64,000 nt of DNA from Pegea sp. RAD2-039. Taxonomy: Eukaryota > Chordata > Thaliacea > Salpida > Salpidae. Made by a program: the position numbers and the translations under genes. Each line of letters opens with the position of its first letter. The stretch's first letter is position 1. Where the stretch lies: contig JAQGEQ010000071.1 of NCBI GenBank assembly GCA_034620365.1, positions 2,418,001 through 2,482,000 of the forward strand, given 5' to 3'. Positions 41,602 to 52,700 of the stretch are shown one piece after another. The notes under the pieces were generated by a model. The model did no database searches. It was not told the DNA's origin and saw only the letters and a list, made by a program, of their open reading frames with translations.

Positions 41602-42520
41602 TACTATTTTTGATTAAACCTTCACTTTGAGAAAATTACTCTGTAAACAATTTTTTCATTATTCAGGTTTTTTAAATAAAATAAAAGATCTTTATATAGA
41701 AAATGTTTCTGGTTACTACTACTTAAGGAGAAACTACTACCTTATAGTACTACATCTTATTTTTACTTATCTCAAGATACAAATTTCTTCTTTTTGGTGA
41801 AATAATTTTTATTTGAAATCATTAAAAAAATCCTAAAATCTTTTCAGACTAGTTCTTTAGTGAAAATGTAAATGAAAAGCTCACTAGGCAAACATCACAC
41901 GTTCTATTTAACTTATTTGGTTGTAACCTTTATGATATTTCTCCTAAGCTTAGTATTTATTTTGAATTAAGGAGCTACACAAATCTCTTTATTTAAAATT
42001 ATTACATTTTGAATTTATCTTCGACAGATTTTCAGAATTTCATCAATTATTGATGATACACTTTTGTAATAATATTTTTTCAAGCTAAAGTTAATTGAAA
42101 AATAAAAAATAAAATTTAAAAATGAAGACTTTACATATAAGTTTTTAAATCTCTTAAAAAAAATCTTTCTAAATGATAACAAGCTTTATTTATTCAAAGA
42201 ATAATTTTTATTAAACTGATTTTCTGTACATGCTCAATAGACAAAATTGACAAGAATCACACCAACACAAGTGTTTGCTTGTAAATCTATCTTTCAACAA
42301 ACTCCTATGTTTAGACGATTTCCTATAAAAGACTACTTTCAGAAAAAAGAAGTTAGTGAAAGGAGAAAGAGTATTACGTGATCGACATATAAGGTTAAAG
42401 AAGTAGAACTTTCTTAAGGAAACTAGTAATGAAATACTTTTGATGAAAAATTTCTCTAATTTGAAGAAAAGATATAATAAACCCAAAAAAACAAAACTTC
42501 ATTAAAAATTGAAAACCAAC

Positions 42521-44914
42521 TTAATATTTAGCTCGAATAACTTTTGATGGCTTTACAAAAATTCCATAATTCTTTTTACACCTAGAAAAAGGAAATTTAG
42601 AAAACGTTTTTGATGATATCATAAAATTATTAACTTAAAATAGAAATGGTTATCAATGCTTCCATCGTTTTTACCAACTTCATTTTCTAGTTCAATTCCA
42701 ACCCAAGTTTCCTTATCCTCAAAATGTAATTTTCCAATATATCTCAAAATTCCTTTTTAAAATTTTTGTTGAAATATTTAAAAAATGTTTTTAATCAACA
42801 TAAAAAATTAAAAAAACTTTATAAAGTAAATTTGGAAATGAAACTTTAAGTATTTAGTTTCACCTTTAAACTGATGTTTTTCTTCGTTTGTAGATTTAGG
42901 TTTGTAGATGACTGTGTGTCCAACTTTTAAGACTTCATTATTTCGGCCTTTACATATCTCGAGTAAGACGTCTTTGCGGTTTCTGTCAAATAAGTGAATA
43001 AGAAAGAGACAAACTACTTACAAATAGTCGAATTTGTTTATTTATCTACTTTTTTTCAACTTTCTTAAACTTACTGTAACAGGTTTCGTATTTCTAATAT
43101 TTTTTGAGAAAACTTTGAATCATCATTTACATCATTAGGTAGATAATCTAAAGGTCTTTTATCGTTGTTGTCTAATAGATATATATTCCCGCCATTCTAA
43201 CGAAGAAAAACTTGAAGTTCTTTAATTAGTTTTAAAAAATTTAGTTTTCCATAAGCAAGCGTTAAATTAAATTATGTCTGAAAGCCTGTGCTGTGGAAGA
43301 TACTTTCGATGAATCAACCTTCGGTTTAAAAGAAACAAGATTAAATTGATAAATCAAATCAAATCGCGTTATAAAATTGTTTTGCTTCTGTCAGAGCAAC
43401 TTTGAAATCATTTTATTTTATCGTAATCAGCTCCCGCACTTAAATATGAATTATGTTGCTTATGCAAATTAGGAATAATGAAGCATATCGACTTCTTAAA
43501 TATTTATTTTAAAACCAGAAAGTCTTTTAAATTGATTGTTTCTATTGATAGTATGGGTTGAGTCATTAGAACAAACTTTGAGGTTAAACTGAAATAAGGA
43601 ACTTTATTAAAAAGGCTAAGCTTCCCGCGAAAGCAGAACTACAAATAAAGGTTAAATTGAAAAAGAAGCGAGAGGTATTGAGAAAAATCTAATAGAGGCG
43701 TCAGGAAAAATACCTGAGATTTTAAAACAAATAAAATAACTTAATTATAAGCAATTAGAATTTAAACTGTCGGTTCTTAATTGTTTTGTATTAAGAAAAA
43801 TTAAATCAAAAATTATAAAATTTAGCAGCGAAACAAACCTGTAATAAAACTTGAATAACTTCTTTGTTAAGATTTTTAACAGCTATGTGGAGACTTGTAC
43901 CCCAGTTTAACCCTTCACACAGACTATTTACATCAACTAAACTTTCTGAATTTGATGTAAGTAGCAATTGAGCTACAGTATCCAGATTGAAGTATGCAGC
44001 TAAATGTAGTGAATTCATTCGACCATACAAAGTACAAAGCCTTGGGTCAGCACCTTTTGAAATTAATTGCTTAATACTTGATAGGCCAGCCTTTTCTGTA
44101 ATATTCGATTTTTATCAGACAAAGAAGTTAAAATTTAATTTAACTAACCATTAATAGCTGCAGCTTTTACAGAATAATGAAGTAAAGAGTACCCTGTGAT
44201 AAGATCAAAGTCATTTACACTGACTCCTTTTTTTAGAAGCTTTAAAATAAACAAAATTGAAATTGTAGTTGATTACTGATGATGCTGTTTTTTTATATGT
44301 TGAACTGAGGTACTTAAGACCTTTTCATTATTTCACAGCAGTTACAATGTTTTGTGTTCTCTGTAAGAACTCTATGAATTGTTATCTGCAGCCATGCATT
44401 AAATAAAATAAATTTAATGAAATTAAATAAGAATTTAAATTTAAACTTAAAGTCTATTTATTTTGATAAAATAAAAAGTTATTTTTAAATTTAATTTTAA
44501 CTAAATACCTTTCCAATGATGATATTAATCTTAGTACAAACAGGAACAACAAACTGCCTTAATACTGCAAATAATTGAGGGATTGTTGGATTATCATTTA
44601 GGATTTGTCTTCCTTCTCCAACTGAAGGATCAAGACAAACCACATCTCTTTCATTTTCTTCCTGAAAATATAACTAATATTTATAAATTTATTTTCAAAC
44701 AGAATTTAAAAATGTCAAATTTATGAAGTTAATAAGTTTTAAAACTTTGCTTATTTGTAAACTACTTTATTAATACAAACTTAAATCGAAAAAAATTTCA
44801 TAAATTTGTTGTTTATAGTAAAACTTTGACAAAAACAAAATCACTTACAATTCCAAAACCTATAGGAAGTTGAACGCCTTTGAATATTTTGATGTATCTA
44901 TCAGAAGTATTCAT
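42521..44914 (-). CDS. CLIP3/CLIP4-like ankyrin and CAP-Gly protein
   Basis: Eight exons run from the ATG at 44914 to the stop at 42521. Exon 2 (44661-44510) contains IPQLFAVLRQFV, a hallmark of the N-terminal region of CLIP3/CLIP4. Ankyrin-type repeats follow in exons near 44238-44150 (VNDFDLITGYSLLHYSV) and 44095-43838 (MNSLHLAAYFNLDTVAQLLL, WGTSLHIAVKNLNKEVIQVLL), then 43198-43080. One CAP-Gly domain spans exons near 42985-42868, 42755-42650 and 42580-42521 (KVGHTVIYK, FEDKETWVGIELE, GKNDGSID, GIFVKPSKV). CAP-Gly domains bind the EEY/F end of tubulin and EB1. Vertebrate CLIP3 has two CAP-Gly domains, and this protein ends right after the first, giving about 330 residues. It lies between the two inverted SLC7 genes. 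Confidence 0.88.
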
Positions 44915-46943
44915 TTAAATATCAAAAAGAACTATTTCTAAGAAAATTTTAGTTAAGAAGAAAGAAATGAGAATGATGGAACAAACATAATTTTAACTCT
45001 TCTACAAGTTCTAAATAGGCTCATTTTATTATAGTAACCAATCAAAATAGTTTATTTTGAGATTTATCAGATTGTTTGTTTTATTTACTTTACAATTAAA
45101 TAAGTTTTTTGATATAATAATTAAAAGTAAAGAACTTTTTCTATAGCAGACTTTAACAAAGTTGAAATAAGATTGATAAACTCATAGAGTTCTTGGGAAA
45201 TTATTCAACAGCATCATATCAATTTTTGTACCAATTTTAAAACAATTTGTAAACAAATTTTTCTGTTATTATGAGGATACATGATTGAAATGTTTACGTT
45301 ACACAAATACTATGAGCTTACAAGTGTAATTGTTTACAGTGCATTTTAGCTTGTAAATGAAAATCTTTGTAAGCAAAAAATTTGGAACTTTCAATAAAAA
45401 ATATAAGTTAATCAGAAAGAAGGATAGTCAAATTTTGAATTTAAATGGGTTTTTCTTCTAGTCTTAATTTTAAAACTTATGAAAGTCAGTTTACTATAGC
45501 AAATTTCTGTTGTTATGGTAGAAAATGGCTATACATATTTGGCTTGATTTTCTAAACACTGTTAGGATTTTTAAAACAACTTATTTATGACTTTAAAACT
45601 CTTGAGGCTACATTTAAGTTAAGTTTAATTATATAACCTGATGTTTCAGCATGAATTTGATAAGCTTTCAAAACAAATTTTACTTAAAACCACTATTTAT
45701 TGTTTCTTCTTAATAATAAACTATATTATTTGATATATTTAAAATGAAATGTTTATAACTTATAATAAGTAAAATGATTGGTATAAACAATTAAATTATA
45801 ATTGGAATTAAATGTTCAGTGTGAAAAAAAAATCAAAAAGTAGTTACAAAGTAATTAGTTTCAAAATATATTCTAGTAACTATACAAACAACTTAGCCAA
45901 GTGAATATTTTCATTCTAGTTTTCGACAAGAACTAATTTTTGATGCTATGAAATTAGAATAATTTCAGTAAAAAAATAATTAGCTGGGTTTGCAGCTGTT
46001 TATAAGTACGTGAAAATCAATACATAAAATCTGTTGAAAATTTTATGTAAAACTAACTAAAAGTCAAGTAAATTACTCAAACATATTTTTGGCAAAAATC
46101 TGGTATTCTTTCAGATGCGACAGTTTTTAATTCATTTTCAACGATAATCTTTAGAAATTCATAAAGTATACTTTAGCTGATAGTTAGATTATTAATAGCT
46201 TTTAAACAGAAGAGATTAGTTTTATGATTTCGAAATTTCTATTACAAAACAATTTACAATTAGCTAGCTTATTTGATGTACCAACAGAACATGTAGAAAT
46301 TACTAAGGCTTTTAAAAAGTATTTTTGATTAATTTAAATACTACTTACATATGTTAAGTAGAATGAATATGAAGTTAGAAATATTTCAAGTATAATTCAA
46401 GTATTTGTTTTTATTTCATTTTGTCAAGTATAATGTAGTGTAACAGAGATAATATTAGAGCAAACTTAGTAATTTAGAATTCTATTGCAAATCAGACAAA
46501 TGAGTAAAGTTTATTTTTTGAACTAGAATGAACTTACTTTAATTAGCTTCCAGTCATCTAAATAAAAAAAGCTTTAAAGGAATTTACTGCTTGTAGCTGA
46601 CAAGAAAGTAAAAATTAATTTTAAATTAATTTAGAAATGCTCTTTTTTATTATATTTTTATTTCAAACAAATCATTGTATATAAATTTAAATTAAGGAAG
46701 CTGTAATGATTTTCTAGATTAAAAAGAAAAAGTAACAGAGAAATAGTATATGAGAGATGAAAATTACTTTAATACAAATAGCTATTGAGAAAAAAGTGAA
46801 TCCACTTAAAAAATATTTTGAGACATCCAACAGTTCAGATTACTCTGGTTTAAAAACAACCAAGTTTTAATAATTTTTAAATATTTTTTGAGTTTAAAAT
46901 ACTGAAATCTTATTTATTGAAGCTAAATCTTTAAAAGAAGAAA
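44915..46943. other. AT-rich intergenic DNA
   Basis: Divergent intergenic region between the CLIP-like gene and SLC7 copy 2. No ORF, repeat or RNA gene seen. Confidence 0.5.
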
Positions 46944-48398
46944 TTGAACATGACAGAATGTACTGAAAATGCTTATGGATTGCACTTGAAACAACGTTTG
47001 GGCCTAATGAGTGGAGTTGCCATGGTTATCGGTAATATTATCGGATCAGGAATATTTTTGACACCTTCAGGAATTATTCATGAGGTTGGATCACCAGCTT
47101 TAAGTCTGATAATATGGACCGTAAGTGGTGTGGTCTCTTTTCTTGGCGCTCTATGTTTTGCTGAGTTGGGAACTACCATTGTGAAGTCCGGATCAAGTTA
47201 TGCTTATATCCTAGAAGCTTTTGGACCAATATTCGGTTTTGTTAGAGTTTGGCTTTCTATAATTATTATTGAGCCCACTGTTCAAGCTGCTATTGCTATC
47301 ACATTTGCAAACTATCTGATCAAACCCTTATTTCCAGACTGCGAAGCCCCATTTATTGCTATCCGTGTCTTAGGAGCTTGTTGTTTATTATTCATCTGTG
47401 CGATTAATTCACTTGGAGTAAAAGAATCAGCTGGTCTACAGTTGTTTTTTGCAGTTGGAAAAGTAGTTGCCTTAGTGATGATTATTTCTCTAGGGATTAA
47501 ATCAGTGCTTGAAGATGGTATTGAAGTGGGATCTTTGGGAGACCCTTGGGCTGGGAGTGTTTTTGACTCGGGTAAAATTGGGATTGCAATGTATTCAGGG
47601 CTGTATGCTTTTGCTGGCTTTGATACTTTGAATTTTATGACAGAAGAATTGAAAAATCCCTATCGTAACCTTCCAAGATCCATCTATATTTCACTTCCTT
47701 TTTGTACTGTAATTTATCTGTTGACAAATGTAGCATATTTAGCTGTATTGAAAACAGATGAAATGGCTTACTCAGATGCTATTGCTCTTACATTTGCAAG
47801 TAAAACTCTTGGTAGTTATTCTTGGATTATGTCTATCTTTGTTGCTTCATCAACATTTGGTACTCTTAACTCTTCAGTTTATTCTTCTTCCAGATTATTT
47901 TATGTAGCAGCCAGAGAAAAACAACTTCCTTCGTTCTTTTCTATGATTCATCCTGAGTACATAACTCCTATTCCATCTTTATTTCTAACTACTTCCTTAT
48001 CTTTAGCGTACTTATGTGTTCCTAATGTCTTTGATTTGATTGAATACTACAGCTTTATGTACTGGTTGACAATTGCAATGTCCGTGTCTGGTCTAATTTA
48101 CTTAAGATTTGTAGAACCTAACAGAGAACGTCCAATCAAATTCAATTTAGCCATATCATTTATCTTTTGTTTGATTTGTATTTATTTGGTTATAGTTCCT
48201 TTTGTAATTGCAACTACAGACAGTGTCATAGGCACAGTGTTATTGCTGATTGGTTTTCCTGTATACTTTTTATTTGTTTACCGAAATGGGAGGTTCCTTC
48301 CATCATGTTTTTCGATTGTGAGTAATTTTGCTACTTGTAACTTACAAAAGATCTTTTATGTTCTACAAACTAACAGTAACTTGACGTATTATGACTAA
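46944..48398 (+). CDS. SLC7 light-chain amino acid transporter, copy 2
   Basis: Intronless, 484 codons. The core is the same as copy 1, including the GSGIF motif and the heavy-chain cysteine. The first residues (MNMTECTENAYGLHLKQ) are only distantly like those of copy 1, and the last eight (SNLTYYD after QTN) differ completely. Flanking 5' and 3' DNA shows no similarity to copy 1. Both copies lacking introns in an intron-rich region points to a retrocopy ancestor or intron loss. Confidence 0.93.
   Translation: MNMTECTENAYGLHLKQRLGLMSGVAMVIGNIIGSGIFLTPSGIIHEVGSPALSLIIWTVSGVVSFLGALCFAELGTTIVKSGSSYAYILEAFGPIFGFVRVWLSIIIIEPTVQAAIAITFANYLIKPLFPDCEAPFIAIRVLGACCLLFICAINSLGVKESAGLQLFFAVGKVVALVMIISLGIKSVLEDGIEVGSLGDPWAGSVFDSGKIGIAMYSGLYAFAGFDTLNFMTEELKNPYRNLPRSIYISLPFCTVIYLLTNVAYLAVLKTDEMAYSDAIALTFASKTLGSYSWIMSIFVASSTFGTLNSSVYSSSRLFYVAAREKQLPSFFSMIHPEYITPIPSLFLTTSLSLAYLCVPNVFDLIEYYSFMYWLTIAMSVSGLIYLRFVEPNRERPIKFNLAISFIFCLICIYLVIVPFVIATTDSVIGTVLLLIGFPVYFLFVYRNGRFLPSCFSIVSNFATCNLQKIFYVLQTNSNLTYYD
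46980..48375 (+). repeat. Inverted repeat arm 2 (SLC7 core)
   Basis: Partner of 40176-41571 in opposite orientation, 5.4 kb apart. The two arms could pair or recombine, which would invert the CLIP-like gene between them. Confidence 0.93.
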
Positions 48399-49782
48399 TT
48401 CTATACGTGATAGTTTTGAATTTACACTTTTATTTACGAAATAATCAACATTGGTCGTATATAGTATTATTTTTTTCTGAAATTCAATTAATAAATTCGG
48501 TATTTTAAAATAGACTTGAAAAGTATTCTATGTAGAAACATTCATTATTTTCTTAGCTGATGGTAATTTTTTTTTTCGATTAATAAAAACATTTTGAATA
48601 AGTTTTTGTAATCTTATTGATTTATTGAGTTGAATATAAATCTTAGTAAAAAGAGAAAATTAACTGGAATTTCTTTTTAGGTTGTAAACAAGGGGTTACA
48701 GTTTTAATAATTACTTAACTTTTGAAATATTCTATTTATATCTGCATGTCATAACTTAGTTTTAGTTTAATAATTGTAGTTTCACAATAGCTAATTTTGA
48801 GAGTTTTTCATTATTGAAACAATTCTTGATGTAATATTTTATTATTTTGCTTTATCTTCTCCAACTTAGTTTGCGTTTTTAAAGTTGTATTAACATCTGA
48901 TTTTATTCCCAAAGATTTTAAACCTTTAGTGTCTTTTAGTTATTCTTAAAATTTGACGAAAAATAAGTTTATCACTTTCAAAGCTAGTTCGAAGTTATTT
49001 TTAAATAGTTTTTTCCTGAATATACATTTTTAGCCGAAAACTTAGGCTAAATTATTTTAAAACTATAAAACTTATTTTAAATTTAAAGCCAAAATGTTCA
49101 ATATTTTTAAGACTTCCAATAATATTTTAGCTTTAAAAATAAATCCTTGCGTACATCTTTGTGCCTTAAATATTTTTCTTTCTTAGCTTTATTTGTACAT
49201 TACAAGCAGTTTATTTATATTTTAAAGCTCAAAATTTACAGAAATTTCGAATTTTATAGTAAAACAACCGCTTGTTTTTAAAACTGTTATAAATTGTTTA
49301 TATAAACTTCTAGAATTGTATTTTTTATTTTGACAACAAAGTAGTTAAAAAGTGTAGAACTTTTTTATAAATATTTTTGTTTTCTTTTTTATATCATTTC
49401 AAAAAATAATAAATCTGGTTGATTTGTAAAGTTTACTTTCTATCAAGTTGTTTTCTCTTTATATTCCTCTATACTTTATATTAACTTTTTATCATTAAAA
49501 TATTACTCAATGCCAAAAATTAAAATGATTGTAATAAAAGTTATTTTTTTATCATTTTAACATCATTTATTTTAAATCCTTTTTATTAGCTGAATTATTT
49601 TAACAACTTTATTGAAATATGAAACTTTGATTGGGTTATTAACAATCAAGTAAAACTGAAGTTTAAATTTCTACAATTTCCTATTGAATTTTTCACTCTT
49701 TTTTGCAGCCACAAAACAATTATTTTTAAACGTCAAGTTTGACCCCAAAAATTTATATGAATCCATACTGAACATCATTATC
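48399..49782. other. Upstream region of MET-like gene
   Basis: AT-rich DNA. A splice acceptor (CTCTTTTTTGCAG) at about 49697-49709 suggests that the MET-like gene has a non-coding 5' exon further upstream, which I could not locate. Confidence 0.4.
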
Positions 49783-52700
49783 ATGTCCTTATCTTTTCTA
49801 CTTTTTGTAATTCTCATCACCTGCTCTTTATCTCAATCAACTCAATTGACTCATACAAGTCTCTACTCTTGTCCATCTAACACTTTTGTAGTCAACAAAC
49901 AAAACCATGACGTCATCGTGAGCGCTAATGACGTCATCTATCAATTTGATGACAGGCTTCAACTTAAAGCTCGATTTGATTATGTTACACGCGTTTGTGA
50001 CGTCAAAAACCCGCCAAAATGCTCATCAGGTGTCCCACAGGTGACTGGTTTACTTCTAATGATCGACTACACCTCTGGATGGTTAGTAGCTTGCGGAAAC
50101 TTCACTTCCGGTTTCTGCTTCCGTCACAATCTTACCAACATATGCCACGTGGTGGCGCTAAATAGCAATGTGACTACAGATCGAATCACTAGTAACCAAG
50201 AATCCACTGTCGGATTTGTGTCTTCTTCCAATCACCTCTTTTATTTTGCTCGTTCTCTCGACAATCAGGTTTCTGCTGCGGAACAACAGTTGATGTCGGT
50301 CAAGCAATGGAACGCGGACATGACCGGCTTCGACTTCCGGTCAGGATCAGCTGGAAAAAGCTTCTTGAATATTGCAGATAAGTTTCGCGATGATTGGAAG
50401 ATTTACTTCCGGTTGGGATTCAACGTCGATGGGTTCTCTTACTTTCTGTTCGAACAACGAAAAGTGACCAAAGACAAGTGGACAGTGAAGGTGGGACGAG
50501 TTTGTGACCGTGATGAGGTCTTCAACAGTTACACGGAAGTTGAATTAAGATGTGACACGAAGATTAAAAAACTGGGCCGCAACCTTATGGTCGTGGACGC
50601 CCACTTGTCCTATTTATCTGAACACGCCGAAAAATTTCATCCAGACCACTATATTCGCAAATTGAGTTGGTCCAAGCAACCTTATCTCAATGTCCTGTTT
50701 GGTGTCGTCACCAAGGGCCAAACTGTCCCAGATCACCACCAAAGTACTTTTTGGTGTCAGTATGCTTTGAAAAAAGTGTCCTCAACTCTGGACCATGCTT
50801 TTCTGACCTGTAACGGTCAAACTTACGAATTGATGAATGAAGCTGCGAAATTATTTCATGAAAAAACAACTTTGTGTTTTGATAAAAGCCAAAACATGCC
50901 ACCCAAAGTGTCCACGTGTCCCACATTCTCCAATCCTGCTCCTGTCCACTACATCAAGGCCTCGGACTCTATCAAAGCTACTGATCTTCTCTACTCTTTG
51001 GAAAACTACAAGGACCCAAACTTGGCCAAATCTTTTCGCAGTTTCATCACTTTTCAAGTTAACTACACCCACATTGATGACGTCACATCGTCACGTAGCA
51101 ACCGCACGTCAGTGGTGGTCGCCTTTGGCGATGACCATGGCAACGTGTTGCTGCATCACAGCGATCTCGAGTCAGGAGTCAAGCCCATCTCTTTTGTCAA
51201 CGTTACCACTGCCGCTCAAGGCGCCATCCGAAAAATTGACTATGACATCACGAATCGCGAATTTACTGTGCTTGGTGACGATGACGTTTACATCATCAAA
51301 TTGGAATACTTTTGTCGCGAAGCCACTTCGTGCTTCGACTGCGTTCATCGTTCATTTCTTGGCTGCGGTTATTGTGACGTAGGAAAATGTGAGTTTGAGG
51401 AATCGTGTCCTAGCAACGATTTATGGACTATGAATCGATGTCACCCAAATCTCAATGGTTTTGAAACTATAAGTGGTCCAGTTGAGGGTCAGACTGAGAT
51501 TCACATCAAGGGCAGCAACCTAGGTTGTATCAATGAGTCGGACAATCCACAAGTTCCACTTTGGGGGAACTCCCCGGATGGACGGGTTAAAGTTGCGATG
51601 TGTTCAGTGAAGTGGAACGAACTAGTTTGTGTGACTGTACCTCAAAAAACTAACTTTGTTGCTGACCACTTGTCTGTCCACATCGATGTCTTCTGTATTG
51701 TCTCGGAGAAGCAAATCAAAGGAAATGCGACCTCTAGCGGTCGTTTCAGCTTCGTCAACGTCATAATCAAAGATTTCTCTCCAATTTATGGGGCGCGGAC
51801 CGGTGGGACAGTGGTCACTGTGACTGGAGAAAATATTGATAGTGGAAGTGAAGTGAAGTTGGTTATATCTGGAAGAGAGTGTCGCGTTCAAGATCGCGAT
51901 CAAAAAAGTCTCAGATGTAAGATAACGGAAGATGATGAAAGTAGTGGAGGTGATTCACAAACAGAAGATGAAGAAGTTGATCTTGAAAGCTACATCTGCA
52001 TCGACAACTTCAGACACAACTTCACGCAGATCTTTAAGTTTAAAGATGATCCTCAAATTTCAGGGAGTGGGACCAAGATGAAAAGTATTGTAAGGTTTGG
52101 GATCAAGTTCTCCGTTGATCTTCTTTTAATTTCATCTTTCAGTGGTGGGATCAAATATGTGATCAGAGGAGAAAATCTTCTCTCAGTCGCTCATCCAAAA
52201 TTGGAACAAAGCTCTGAGGACTTCAACCGGACGATGTCTTTGAATGTAAATCAATCTGACAGTCTGATCTTTATCACTCCAAGTTTTGAAACGGATTTTG
52301 GAAGTAAATTGATCTTCCTTATCAATGATTTTCATCACTCTTTGATCTTTAGAAGATTTCACAAGGAAGAGAGTCAAATTGAGATTCATCTTCGATGAGA
52401 TTGAGTATGAAGAAGATCTTTTTATCTTCCCTGATCCTCATTTTTCTAAGATGCAACCAATTAAACTATTCGAAGATAAGATCATCTTTCGAGTGACAGG
52501 TCAGTATTCTTGCAACTACAACCATCTCTATAATGTGGTCCGCATCTAGGAAAGGACCTGACCAATGGATGTTCACTGACCGATTACAACTTCCTCCTTA
52601 CGCCCCGCTTTTCCTGTCCTAACACATCTCTAGCAATTCGCTACTACGGGTCCACAAGCGAAATTACATGTACCAGTAAGTCCACGTCTCCACCAACCAC

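Noticed and set aside
50708-51382. Open frames on both strands inside the Sema/IPT exon of the MET-like gene
   Set aside because: They overlap a well-supported coding exon and have no family features; they are shadows of its base composition.
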